DNA from: Yaniella sp.
Lineage (GTDB): Bacteria; Actinomycetota; Actinomycetes; Actinomycetales; Micrococcaceae
Assembly: GCF_030453185.1 (NCBI RefSeq)
Contig: NZ_JAKDKW010000002.1
Coordinates: 22,229 to 86,228 of the forward strand
Direction of reading: 5' to 3'
Length of the DNA stretch: 64,000 nucleotides
The translations under genes were made by a program, and so were the position numbers. Of this stretch, positions 1 to 9,235 are shown one piece after another. Below the pieces are notes generated by a model, which saw only the letters and a program-made list of their open reading frames with translations, was not told where the DNA came from and ran no database searches. Within the stretch, counting starts at the first letter, position 1. Each line of letters opens with the position of its first letter.

Positions 1-1
1 G

Positions 2-1807
2 TATCTCAACCCCCAAGCCGTGGTGCAAGCCGCGGTGGACACCGGCGCCGAAGCGATTCACCCTGGCTACGGCTTCATATCCGAAAACGTGGAGTTAGCA
101 CGTGCCTGCAAACGAGCCGGCATCACATTTATCGGGCCCAATGAACATGCGCTTGAAGTTATGGGCGACAAGATTCGATCCAAAAATCACGTGGCCAAGG
201 CCGGTGTGCCGATGGTAGACGGTGTCTCCGAGCCCGATCTTGGTGATACACAACTGATCGAAGCCACCAAAAATATGACGTTCCCGATGCTCATCAAGCC
301 CTCAGCCGGTGGCGGCGGTAAGGGTATGCACGTGGTGGAATCGCACGGAGAGCTTGCTGGCCAGTTGGAGACCGCCCGCCGTGTTGCAAAAGCAGCCTTC
401 GGCGACGATACCCTTCTGATTGAACAGCTCGTCCGAGCCCCGAGGCATATCGAAGTCCAGGTCTTGGCAGATACCCACGGCAATGTGATTCATCTAGGTG
501 AACGAGAGTGCTCTTTGCAGCGTCGTCATCAAAAGATTATTGAAGAAGCACCCTCGGTACTCCTGACTGAAGAAACGCGAGCCCGCATGGGAGAAGCTGC
601 CGTGGAAACGGCAAAATCTGTGAACTATGTTGGCGCCGGGACCGTAGAGTTTTTAGTGTCCGATACAGAACCAGACAAATTCTATTTCATGGAAATGAAC
701 ACCCGGTTGCAGGTGGAACACCCCGTCACCGAGGAAACCACCGGTGTCGATCTCGTGGAAGAACAGATTCGTATTGCCGCTGGGGAGACGCTGTCGTTAC
801 ATCAGGATGCGGTCGTATCGCAGGGCCACTCTATCGAAGCCCGCGTCTACGCGGAAACGCCGGCAGCGGGATTCATGCCATCCACTGGAACGGTGCTGCA
901 TCTTACCGAACCTACGGGTGATGGCGTCCGCGTCGACTCTGGGTTGCGAACCGGTTCCGAAATTGGTACCGAGTTTGACCCGATGGTGGCCAAGGTGATT
1001 GCGACCGGGAGCAATCGAGCACAGGCGCTGGCGCGATTAGATCAGGCGCTAGATGAGATGACCATTCTTGGGGTCAACACCAACCTCGAATACCTCCAGC
1101 ACCTCATTCGGGATCCAGATGTCGCAACAGGCGATATGGATACAACACTGGTAGAACAGCGGCTCCCCGGAATGGTATTTGATTCTCCCACACCCCAACA
1201 TGCCCAGATGGCAGCTCGCCTGGTGCATCACGGCACCAAGAGCCCCTCGCTGGCGTGGAACGACGACGGATTCAGACTAACCGGTGTTGTCGCCCCGACC
1301 TATACGGTCCATACTGTCGAGGAAGAACCCGAAGCATTCGAAGTGGCACTGTGTACAGAAGCCCAACTTCTACCCACCGATGTAGACCATGAGTTTGTGT
1401 ATCACGACGAGTCTGGGACACAAACGGTAACGCTCATTTCAGAAGCTCCGAAGCCCGAAGGCACCCGCATTTGGGTGGCCTCCAACAACTTCACCGGTGT
1501 GATGAGCGTACTGGACCACAGAGCCCAAGTACTTCATAACCTGGCCAGCCTGGAAGCTGAAGAACGTGGCGTGGATCCCCAGGTCCGTGCACCGCTTCCC
1601 GGCACGGTGACCGCGGTCCATGTTCCTGACGGGAGTCACGTCACCGCCGGCCAAACGGTCGTAACTATTGAAGCGATGAAAATGGAACACCCGCTCAAGG
1701 CCCCGCTGGATGGCACCGTGACAATTCACGTCGCCGATGCCCAGCAAGTCAGATTAGATCAGAACATTTTAACTGTCACCGCAGACGATACCGAAGATGG
1801 CGAGTAG
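2..1807 (+). CDS. Acetyl/propionyl/methylcrotonyl-CoA carboxylase alpha subunit (biotin carboxylase + BCCP), 5'-truncated by window edge
   Basis: Biotin carboxylase/ATP-grasp motifs (HPGYGFISEN, KPSAGGGGKGM, EMNTRLQVEHPVTE) and C-terminal biotinylation motif EAMKMEH; reading frame is open to the left edge (YLNPQAVVQAA...). Neighbours match the actinobacterial accA1-fadE19-MaoC-citE leucine catabolic order. Confidence 0.95.
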   Translation, partial: YLNPQAVVQAAVDTGAEAIHPGYGFISENVELARACKRAGITFIGPNEHALEVMGDKIRSKNHVAKAGVPMVDGVSEPDLGDTQLIEATKNMTFPMLIKPSAGGGGKGMHVVESHGELAGQLETARRVAKAAFGDDTLLIEQLVRAPRHIEVQVLADTHGNVIHLGERECSLQRRHQKIIEEAPSVLLTEETRARMGEAAVETAKSVNYVGAGTVEFLVSDTEPDKFYFMEMNTRLQVEHPVTEETTGVDLVEEQIRIAAGETLSLHQDAVVSQGHSIEARVYAETPAAGFMPSTGTVLHLTEPTGDGVRVDSGLRTGSEIGTEFDPMVAKVIATGSNRAQALARLDQALDEMTILGVNTNLEYLQHLIRDPDVATGDMDTTLVEQRLPGMVFDSPTPQHAQMAARLVHHGTKSPSLAWNDDGFRLTGVVAPTYTVHTVEEEPEAFEVALCTEAQLLPTDVDHEFVYHDESGTQTVTLISEAPKPEGTRIWVASNNFTGVMSVLDHRAQVLHNLASLEAEERGVDPQVRAPLPGTVTAVHVPDGSHVTAGQTVVTIEAMKMEHPLKAPLDGTVTIHVADAQQVRLDQNILTVTADDTEDGE

Positions 1808-1835
1808 AGCCGGTTCGGCGAAAGAAGGTTTATCT

Positions 1836-2975
1836 ATGTCAATCGATCACCTCCTGAATGAAGAGCAACTCGCCCTGGTTGAAGGGGTGCGCGAATTCAC
1901 CCAAGACGTGGTGGCTCCAGTTTCTGCCAAACACGACCAAGAAAAGTCATTCCCCTACGATGTCATCTCCCAGATGGGCGAAATGGGACTGTTCGGGCTG
2001 CCTATTCCCGAAGAGTACGGAGGCCAAGGGGGCGACTACTTCACCCTGTGTCTAGCACTCGAAGAGTTGGCGAAAGTCGACCAATCGGTTGCAATCACCC
2101 TGGAAGCGGGCGTATCGCTGGGCATGATGCCCATCCTGAAGTTCGGCACGGAGGAACAGAAACAACAATGGCTGCCGGCGCTCGCCGAAGCAAAACAGCT
2201 CGCCGGATTCGGGCTAACCGAACCCGCAGCAGGTTCCGACGCCGGTGGCACACAAACCAAGGCCACACTCGAAAATGGGATCTGGACGATTAACGGCAAC
2301 AAAGAGTTCATCACGAACTCGGGCACCGATATCACCTCGATGGTGACCGTCACCGCCGTGACCGGTCAGGATGAAATCTCAACGATTATAGTGCCAACAG
2401 ACACACCCGGCTTTACCGCGGAACCTGCCTATGACAAGGTCGGTTGGAATGCATCGGATACACATCCACTGACCCTTCAGGATGTCCAGGTTCCGGAGGA
2501 AAACCTACTGGGCGAACGCGGGCGCGGCTTCGCAAACTTTATGGGCATTCTAGATGAAGGACGCGTAGCGATTGCTGCTCTTGCCACCGGTGCGGCTCAA
2601 GGTTGTGTTGACGAGTCCGTACAGTACGCCAAGACTCGAACCACCTTTGGGCGACCCATCGGAGAAAACCAGGGCGTCTCGTTCAAAATCGCACGGATGC
2701 AAGCTCGGGCATATGCTGCACGTTCGGCATATTATGCAGCAGCTATGAAGATAATTGCCGGCCAACCGTTCAAAACCGAGGCTTCGATTGCCAAGATGGT
2801 AGCTTCCGAAGCTGCCATGGATAATGCGCGTGACGCAACTCAGATTTTCGGCGGTTATGGATTCATGAATGAAACCCTCGTGGCCCGCCACTACCGGGAT
2901 TCCAAGATCCTGGAAATCGGCGAAGGAACCACCGAAGTACAACTTATGCTCATCGCACGCTCATTGGGACTCTAG
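1836..2975 (+). CDS. Acyl-CoA dehydrogenase (FadE19/isovaleryl-CoA dehydrogenase-like)
   Basis: ACAD motifs: GFGLTEPAAGSDAGGTQTKA, QIFGGYGFMNE, EIGEGTTEVQLMLIAR; ATG at 1836 preferred over ORF start 1797. Confidence 0.93.
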   Translation: MSIDHLLNEEQLALVEGVREFTQDVVAPVSAKHDQEKSFPYDVISQMGEMGLFGLPIPEEYGGQGGDYFTLCLALEELAKVDQSVAITLEAGVSLGMMPILKFGTEEQKQQWLPALAEAKQLAGFGLTEPAAGSDAGGTQTKATLENGIWTINGNKEFITNSGTDITSMVTVTAVTGQDEISTIIVPTDTPGFTAEPAYDKVGWNASDTHPLTLQDVQVPEENLLGERGRGFANFMGILDEGRVAIAALATGAAQGCVDESVQYAKTRTTFGRPIGENQGVSFKIARMQARAYAARSAYYAAAMKIIAGQPFKTEASIAKMVASEAAMDNARDATQIFGGYGFMNETLVARHYRDSKILEIGEGTTEVQLMLIARSLGL

Positions 2976-2982
2976 GAGCGTT

Positions 2983-3483
2983 ATGACTGATTACCCAAAA
3001 ATCATTCAGCAACGTGGCCTCTATTACGATGAAATTGAAATCGGGGCCACCTATCGGCACGCACCTGGGCGTACGGTGACCGAATCCGACAACGTCAGCT
3101 TTACAACTCTTACGATGAATACGCAGTCGTTGCATCTAGATGCACACTGGTCATCTCAACAGGAATTCGGCCAGCCGCTGGTTAATTCGATGTTCACGTT
3201 ATCGACGATCGTTGGAGCATCTGTCGCCCAGCTCACCCAGGGCACCATCGTGGCGAACCTGGGATTTGAGAAGGTCAACTTTCCCAAACCGCTTTATCAC
3301 GGTGACACGCTATATACCGAAACAGAAATTGTAGATAAACGCTTGTCGTCGTCCCGCCCAGGTCAAGGCATCATCACGTTCCGGCATATCGGTCGCAATC
3401 AGCACGGCGACATCGTGGCCGAGTGCATCCGCTCGACACTGTTGTGGGAGTCGCAGGCCAAGCATCGCGAGGCCACCGTATGA
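2983..3483 (+). CDS. MaoC family dehydratase
   Basis: Hot-dog fold MaoC-like sequence (YDEIEIGATYRHAPGRTVTESDNVSFTTLTMNTQSLHLD...); start at ATG 2983 after GGAG. Confidence 0.85.
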   Translation: MTDYPKIIQQRGLYYDEIEIGATYRHAPGRTVTESDNVSFTTLTMNTQSLHLDAHWSSQQEFGQPLVNSMFTLSTIVGASVAQLTQGTIVANLGFEKVNFPKPLYHGDTLYTETEIVDKRLSSSRPGQGIITFRHIGRNQHGDIVAECIRSTLLWESQAKHREATV

Positions 3484-4340
3484 GTTCATTTAATATAGGC
3501 CCGGCGATACTCTTTGTCCCAGCGGACCGCCCCGAGCGCTATTCAAAGGCATATGAGCGTTCCGATGCCGTTATTATCGATCTCGAAGATGCTGTTGCTC
3601 CGAATGACCGGTCCAGTGCTCGAACCGCCCTGGCTGAACATTTAGCCCGCATGGACAAACCGACCACGGAAAGAACTATCGTCCGGGTCAATCCCGTGGC
3701 AGACCCAGATTTCTCCGAGGACGCGGGCCTCTTAACCAACACAGCTCTACGCTTTGTGATGGTCCCAAAAGTCGAAAGCATCGGCGATATCTCACAAGCT
3801 GCTTCGGCCCTGCCTGGCGTGAAGTTGATTGCGCTGTGCGAATCAGCGTCGGGAGTTATCGAGGCTCCGCAGATTGCCAAGCATCCATCGGTTGCTGCAC
3901 TGATGTGGGGAGCCGAGGACCTCATGGTATCCACCGGCGGATCAGCTTCGCGCTTTGCAGACGGTACGTATCGTGATGTGCCACGTTTTGCCCGAGCACA
4001 GGTGCTATTAGCTGCTGCTGCAGCGGGTAAGGCCAGCATCGATACAATTCATACGGACCTCTCCCCCACGGATCAGTTCATCGCAGAGGCGGAGGACGCC
4101 GTGGCGACCGGTTGGACAGCAAAGGCTTGTATTCATCCGGCACAGGTCCAAGTAATTCGTGACGCCTATACGCCCACCGAGGCGGAAAGCGAATATGCCC
4201 ACGCACTGCTAGCGGAAGTTAAACGGCAACGAGGAGTGTTCCAATTCCGCGGAACAATGGTTGACGGCCCTCTCATCGCGCACGCTCAGAACGTGGTGAA
4301 CCGCGCGGAGAAGCTTAAAGCTCAGTTACCTGGAGAGTAA
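3480..4340 (+). CDS. CoA ester lyase, HpcH/HpaI aldolase/citrate lyase (CitE-like)
   Basis: LFVPADRPERYSKAYERSDAVIIDLEDAVAP, KACIHPAQVQVI; ATGA overlap with the upstream gene. Confidence 0.9.
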   Translation: MSSFNIGPAILFVPADRPERYSKAYERSDAVIIDLEDAVAPNDRSSARTALAEHLARMDKPTTERTIVRVNPVADPDFSEDAGLLTNTALRFVMVPKVESIGDISQAASALPGVKLIALCESASGVIEAPQIAKHPSVAALMWGAEDLMVSTGGSASRFADGTYRDVPRFARAQVLLAAAAAGKASIDTIHTDLSPTDQFIAEAEDAVATGWTAKACIHPAQVQVIRDAYTPTEAESEYAHALLAEVKRQRGVFQFRGTMVDGPLIAHAQNVVNRAEKLKAQLPGE

Positions 4341-4379
4341 CAACCCACTTCGGTGGTTGGCCGCTCATTTTGTGAGCCA

Positions 4380-4396
4380 GCCACCATTGTGGTGGC
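4380..4396. terminator. Hairpin between convergent genes
   Basis: GCCACC-ATTGT-GGTGGC inverted repeat between the convergent CitE-like and NUDIX genes. Confidence 0.45.
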
Positions 4397-4399
4397 ATC

Positions 4400-4849
4400 C
4401 TAAACTGTGGTCGTGTGACCAGCTACTTTGGCTAGGATGGCATCAACAATCGGACGATCGGCCGGAATCCAGTCCAGCGCATGCATGTCGTCAGCATTCA
4501 GAGCTGTCCATTCCAGCTTATCGTGCTCAACCAGCGGCAACGGTTCACCCGAAGTCACAACAGCTGTAAAAACATGTAGGCGCATGCCATTGTCCAGGGG
4601 CCACCCAGTTTCATCTGGAGCTTGGATCAATTCCAGGATCTCTACATCGACACCGAGTTCCTCTTGGATCTCACGGAGGAGTCCACCCGTATGAGATTCA
4701 CCCGCTTCAACCTTGCCACCCGGAAACTCCCAGTATCCGGCCAAGGATTTGGGCGCTTTTCGTCGAGCCGCCAGCATTTTGGTCGGCTGAGAAGCGTGGT
4801 CAAAAATAGCGGCACCCACGACCACGGAGTTGGACAAGGTATTATTCAT
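4400..4849 (-). CDS. NUDIX hydrolase / MutT-like (8-oxo-dGTP diphosphatase-like)
   Basis: NUDIX box GGKVEAGESHTGGLLREIQEELGVDV. Confidence 0.92.
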   Translation of the reverse strand: MNNTLSNSVVVGAAIFDHASQPTKMLAARRKAPKSLAGYWEFPGGKVEAGESHTGGLLREIQEELGVDVEILELIQAPDETGWPLDNGMRLHVFTAVVTSGEPLPLVEHDKLEWTALNADDMHALDWIPADRPIVDAILAKVAGHTTTV

Positions 4850-4947
4850 GGCTTCTAGCTTATCGCGAAGCTCGAGATCCCCAGCAGAAGTTGATCCCGG
4901 TTCACGAAGAGCATGTCGCTCGGCGGCACAAACACCGGACCGCAGAT

Positions 4948-4967
4948 GTATTTCAGATTTGAAATAC
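4948..4967. promoter_or_regulatory. Palindromic operator site 1 (MarR-type candidate)
   Basis: Perfect 8-4-8 inverted repeat GTATTTCA-GATT-TGAAATAC, overlapping the candidate -35 box. Confidence 0.65.
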
Positions 4968-4987
4968 TTTTCATTGAGGGTTACACT
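4959..4987 (+). promoter_or_regulatory. Candidate promoter for the flavin monooxygenase operon
   Basis: -35 TTGAAA (4959-4964), 17-bp spacer, -10 TACACT (4982-4987). Confidence 0.6.
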
Positions 4988-4991
4988 TTAG

Positions 4992-5011
4992 GTAGTTCAG
5001 AATTGAAATAC
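4992..5011. promoter_or_regulatory. Palindromic operator site 2 (MarR-type candidate)
   Basis: GTAGTTCA-GAAT-TGAAATAC, one mismatch from a perfect 8-4-8 palindrome; copy of site 1, 44 bp centre to centre, at the predicted transcription start. Confidence 0.6.
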
Positions 5012-5029
5012 TTTATAAGGGGAAATCTT

Positions 5030-6190
5030 ATGCAGTTTGGTATTTTCACCATCGGTGATGTCACACCTGATCCACACACTGGAAAAGCTCCATCTGAGAA
5101 CCAGCGTATAAAGGATACGGTCAAGATTGCAAAGCATGCTGAACAAGCAGGCTTCGAGGTCTTTGCAACCGGCCAGCACCACAACCCGCCATTTGTTGCA
5201 CCTGGCAACCCGCCGGTCCTGCTGTCATACCTTGCGGCACAGACCGAGAATCTTATCCTATCCACATCAACCACGTTGATCACCACCATGGATCCTGTTC
5301 GTCTGGCAGAAGACTATGCCTATCTGCAGCACTTATCCGATGGTCGCATGGATCTGGCCATGGGTCGCGGCAATACCGGGCCGGTCTATCCATGGTTTGG
5401 CAAAGACATTCGCCAGGGCATTCCGCTGGCCGTCGAAAACTACAATCTCTTGTACCGTCTATGGCGTGAAGCCGAGGTCGATTGGGAAGGGCGCTTCCGC
5501 ACGCCCCTGCAGCAGTTCACCTCTACTCCGCGCCCACTTGATGATGTGCCACCATTCGTTTGGCACGGCTCTATTCGCTCGCCAGAAATTGCAGAACAGG
5601 CAGCTTACTACGGTGACGGTTTCTTCCATAACAATATTTTCTGGAACAAGGAACACGTTGTCCAGATGGTCCAGCTGTACCGTCAACGCTACGAGTACTA
5701 CGGTCATGGCAAAGCCCACCAGGCATACGTGGCCCTAGGCGGTCAGACCTTCATGCGCGAGAAGTCCCAGGATGCCTGGAACGAATTCCGCCCATACTTC
5801 GACAACGCCCCGGTCTACGGTCACGGCCCGTCAATGGAAGATTTCACAAAGATGACTCCTCTGACAGTCGGTTCGCCGGAGCAGGTCATTGAACGTACCT
5901 TGGAATTCCGTCAGTGGGTAGGAGATTACCAACGTCAGATGTTCCTTATCGACCACGCTGGTCTTCCGACCAAAGACGTCTTAGAACAGATCGACTTGTT
6001 CGGGGAGAAAGTTCTGCCGGCTTTGCGCAAAGAATTTGCAAAGGGTCGTCCAGACGACGTGCCGTCAGCTCCAACCCACGAGTTCCTCAAGGAACGCCAG
6101 GCGGCCGGTAATGCTCCAGTCGCAGGTGGTGGCGTAGGGTCTAAAGCTTACGAAGAGCGTCAAAAAGCTCAAGAGGATAAAGCTGAATAA
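5030..6190 (+). CDS. LLM-class FMN-dependent monooxygenase (CE1758-like luciferase family)
   Basis: MQFGIFTIGDVTPDPHTG..., LSDGRMDLAMGRGNTGPVYPWFG; luciferase-like TIM barrel motifs; ATG 5030 after AAGGGGAAA. Paired with a flavin reductase gene. Confidence 0.9.
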   Translation: MQFGIFTIGDVTPDPHTGKAPSENQRIKDTVKIAKHAEQAGFEVFATGQHHNPPFVAPGNPPVLLSYLAAQTENLILSTSTTLITTMDPVRLAEDYAYLQHLSDGRMDLAMGRGNTGPVYPWFGKDIRQGIPLAVENYNLLYRLWREAEVDWEGRFRTPLQQFTSTPRPLDDVPPFVWHGSIRSPEIAEQAAYYGDGFFHNNIFWNKEHVVQMVQLYRQRYEYYGHGKAHQAYVALGGQTFMREKSQDAWNEFRPYFDNAPVYGHGPSMEDFTKMTPLTVGSPEQVIERTLEFRQWVGDYQRQMFLIDHAGLPTKDVLEQIDLFGEKVLPALRKEFAKGRPDDVPSAPTHEFLKERQAAGNAPVAGGGVGSKAYEERQKAQEDKAE

Positions 6191-6243
6191 GGCCTTGTCG
6201 CAGCCGAGTATGGTAGCTTATCGGGAAATACACAAGGATTGAT

Positions 6244-6927
6244 ATGGAAGCATCATTTGAATCAACAGATCCGTTTACCCCGGACACCCTACACATAGCC
6301 GTCGTCGCGGCCGGTCTCAGCGACCCGAGTTCGACTTCCCTGCTAGGCAAACAGCTGGCCGACGCCACCGCTGATGCACTGTCACAACGCGGGTACCGAC
6401 CGGAGATGCACCAATTTGAACTTCGCGAAGTCGCAACAGACATCGCTGATTCTCTGGTGACATCAAGCCGCTCTGAGCGGTTGGACGAAATCATCAAAGA
6501 GGTCGAACAAGCCGATGGTATTATTGCCGTCTCCCCGGTCTTCAAAGCCTCTTATTCAGGTCTCTTCAAATCGTTCTGGGATCTGGTGGACAATGACGCA
6601 CTCACGGGCGTCCCAATCCAATTGGGGGCAACCGGCGGCAGCCCCCGTCATTCATTAGTGATCGATACTGCGATGCGCCCGCTATTTTCGTATCTACGAA
6701 TGCGTGTTATGCCCACCGGCGTGTACGCTGCCACTGAAGACTGGGGTACGGCCAAAACTGACTCGAATTCCAATGAGGCATATTTGAGTCGTCGAATAGT
6801 CCGCGCCGGAGATGATCTTACCGATGTCGTCACTCGTTTAGATCCGCGCCCACGCCGTGCACCATCACAGCCTAAAGAACTGGAAGTGATTCCCTTTGAA
6901 CAACTCCTCAACGGACCTGACAAGTGA
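6244..6927 (+). CDS. NAD(P)H-dependent FMN reductase (CE1759-like partner reductase)
   Basis: Flavodoxin-like NADPH-dependent FMN reductase sequence (VVAAGLSDPSSTSLLGKQLADA..., VSPVFKASYSGLFKSFWDLVD). Confidence 0.87.
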   Translation: MEASFESTDPFTPDTLHIAVVAAGLSDPSSTSLLGKQLADATADALSQRGYRPEMHQFELREVATDIADSLVTSSRSERLDEIIKEVEQADGIIAVSPVFKASYSGLFKSFWDLVDNDALTGVPIQLGATGGSPRHSLVIDTAMRPLFSYLRMRVMPTGVYAATEDWGTAKTDSNSNEAYLSRRIVRAGDDLTDVVTRLDPRPRRAPSQPKELEVIPFEQLLNGPDK

Positions 6928-7381
6928 TCAGCTGCGACAGCCCCTTGGCCCAGCATTTCGTGTCTATTTTGAGACCACTGCACGTCTTCTCGACAATTTA
7001 GAGAAACGACTGAAACAGCAAATGGGCCTTACCTTGAGTGAATACAACATGCTGTTGCTACTCTCAGAGGCTCCTGAAGGTCGTATGCGCATGGGGCAAC
7101 TTGCCGATGCAATCGTTTTTTCCCCATCGCGTTTGACCTACCAAGTAAAAGTGCTGTCTGAGCGTGGCCTCGTTAAACGGGTGAAGTGCCCCGAGGACGG
7201 TCGTGCATGGGAAGCAGAGCTCACGACCGAAGGCAGAACTATGTTTCGGCGCGCCTCAGTTATTCATGCAAAAGGAGTCAAAAACCTTTTCACCAACGCG
7301 GTGACCGACGAACAGCTAACAATGATTCACCGGATCTTTGCTCAGGTCGCGCAAAATCTCGATCAGGTACACGATGACTAA
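6896..7381 (+). CDS. MarR family transcriptional regulator
   Basis: wHTH: LSEYNMLLLLSEAPEGRMRMGQLADAIVFSPSRLTYQVKVLSERGLVKRVKCPEDGRAWEAELTTEGR; TTG start overlapping the reductase gene. Confidence 0.9.
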   Translation: MNNSSTDLTSDQLRQPLGPAFRVYFETTARLLDNLEKRLKQQMGLTLSEYNMLLLLSEAPEGRMRMGQLADAIVFSPSRLTYQVKVLSERGLVKRVKCPEDGRAWEAELTTEGRTMFRRASVIHAKGVKNLFTNAVTDEQLTMIHRIFAQVAQNLDQVHDD

Positions 7382-8305
7382 TTAGCCAGTGGAGCCGAGC
7401 ATGATTTCTACTGTATCGGCCCGCTGCGCTAGCAGCTCCTGATCTGCAATAAGCGTTTGCAGTGTCGACAGCATCAACTTATTGCCGATGGTGTCCGATG
7501 GATCATTCGGCGTGGCGACCAGCGCAAGCTCTGGTCCCGCTCCCCCACCAGCAACTACAGTGCCGTCAGTAGTCTGCGTTGCGACTCCTCGGCCTGGTGC
7601 CATGGCAAGCTGGGCTAGGCCCGGTATGAGGTCGGTCAATTCGGAAAGTTCTTGTGCAATTTGGACATCCTCATATGCGGGTGTCCATTGTTGTTGTTGG
7701 GCCAGGGCATATACAGCGGGACGGCGAACCACGTAGGTCAGCGTAGCGTCGGGGTCCACGACAACTAGTTCGTTTCCTTCGTCCACGGCGCTCAAGCAGG
7801 CTCGAGGCATCCACACAGCGACGGGCCTGGCTTCCTTATACCAAGCCGTCAGTTTCGGGATCGAGGTAAAGACCGGTAATGCACCGCGACCATCAGCTGA
7901 TGTCAGCGACACCAATGCCACATCCGACTCTTTGTCTGACTCCACTGTGTGTTCGTGCCCGTTGTGGTTTACGTGGGTGTGGTGGCTGGTTTCAGCGACG
8001 GTTGGGACAACAGCAGCAAAGACCCGAATCTTCTCCAAGACTTTGAACACGTCTTTTTCATCCGCGTTTCCGTCGATCAGATCTTGGCTGACTTTGGTCC
8101 AGGCGTCATCCGCTAGGCCATCATCGGTGTCGAATGCATGGAGTGGATTGGTTGATCCGTCTATGCCCGGACCAGAGAGGTCTCGTCCCTCCCACGTTGC
8201 ACCTGCTGAATCAGCGGGGCGGCCAAAGGCATCTCGATTTTGGCGCGCCAAATTTCGATCTATGGCTGCTTGAATATGGCCTGGCAGTTGAGGTTTATCA
8301 CGCAT
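7382..8305 (-). CDS. SseB family protein
   Basis: SseB N-terminal-like region (VFTSIPKLTAWYKEARPVAVWMPRACLSAVDEGNELVVVDP) and a position next to priA/hisA typical of actinobacteria. Confidence 0.75.
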   Translation of the reverse strand: MRDKPQLPGHIQAAIDRNLARQNRDAFGRPADSAGATWEGRDLSGPGIDGSTNPLHAFDTDDGLADDAWTKVSQDLIDGNADEKDVFKVLEKIRVFAAVVPTVAETSHHTHVNHNGHEHTVESDKESDVALVSLTSADGRGALPVFTSIPKLTAWYKEARPVAVWMPRACLSAVDEGNELVVVDPDATLTYVVRRPAVYALAQQQQWTPAYEDVQIAQELSELTDLIPGLAQLAMAPGRGVATQTTDGTVVAGGGAGPELALVATPNDPSDTIGNKLMLSTLQTLIADQELLAQRADTVEIMLGSTG

Positions 8306-8311
8306 TGTCGG

Positions 8312-9058
8312 TTAGACGTCTTTCACTGCGCTACCGTTTGCGACCTGTAGGGCCTGGTGCAGCGTGAATTGGCCAGCATATAGTGCTTTGCCGATAATGG
8401 CGCCTTCGATGCCGCGATCAACCATGCCGGTAAGTTTGGCAATATCGTCCAGAGTCGAGATCCCGCCAGAGGCAATCACAGGTTTTCCCGTTTTTTCGGC
8501 GATCTCGACAAGCAGGTCAGTATTTGGGCCGGTCAGGGTACCGTCTTTTGTGATGTCCGTGACGACATAACGTGCACAGCCAGCTTCTTCGAGCTGTTCG
8601 AGCACGTCCCAGATGTTGCCACCTTCTTCGACCCAACCGCGGGTCGCAAGCTTCTCGCCACGCACGTCGAGGCCTACAGCAATCTTGTCACCATATTTTT
8701 CGATCACTTGCGCGGTCCATGCCGGGTTTTCCAGGGCAGCAGTGCCAAGGTTGACGCGTGTGGCACCCATTTCGAGTGCTTCATCTAAGGAAGCGTCATC
8801 GCGCAAACCGCCTGATAATTCAATTTTGATGCCGAGTTCACTCGTGATGCGACGGATGATTTCTCGATTATGACCGTGCCCGAACGCAGCGTCCAGGTCA
8901 ACCAGGTGGAGCCATTCGGCACCCGCCTGTTGCCAACCAATTGCCGCTTCAAATGGGTCCCCGTAGTTAGTTGCGGTACCGTAAGCACCCTGAACGAGAC
9001 GCACGGCTTGGCCGTCCTGAACATCGACGGCGGGTAAAAGTTCTAGTGGTGTGGACAT
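8312..9058 (-). CDS. priA: Bifunctional phosphoribosyl isomerase PriA / HisA
   Basis: [50 protein letters not shown]; his gene context. Confidence 0.93.
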   Translation of the reverse strand: MSTPLELLPAVDVQDGQAVRLVQGAYGTATNYGDPFEAAIGWQQAGAEWLHLVDLDAAFGHGHNREIIRRITSELGIKIELSGGLRDDASLDEALEMGATRVNLGTAALENPAWTAQVIEKYGDKIAVGLDVRGEKLATRGWVEEGGNIWDVLEQLEEAGCARYVVTDITKDGTLTGPNTDLLVEIAEKTGKPVIASGGISTLDDIAKLTGMVDRGIEGAIIGKALYAGQFTLHQALQVANGSAVKDV

Positions 9059-9070
9059 TTTTCTCCGTTG

Positions 9071-9235
9071 TTAGTCAGCCCATGGGATGGTAAAGAATGC
9101 CGCAATAATTGCAAGGGCGGCGAGGATGATAGCGGCAATGCGGACCCAAATCGGCGCTTTTTGTCTGTGCAGTGACCAGGCGCCACCCATCAAGATTCCG
9201 CCTAGTGCCAGTAGCAGTGTCGACCACCAAGGCAT
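9071..9235 (-). CDS. Small two-TM membrane protein (about 54 aa) between hisH and priA
   Basis: Translated by hand: MPWWSTLLLALGGILMGGAWSLHRQKAPIWVRIAAIILAALAIIAAFFTIPWAD*. ATG directly abuts the hisH TAA stop. Below the length cutoff of the ORF track. Confidence 0.7.
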   Translation of the reverse strand: MPWWSTLLLALGGILMGGAWSLHRQKAPIWVRIAAIILAALAIIAAFFTIPWAD

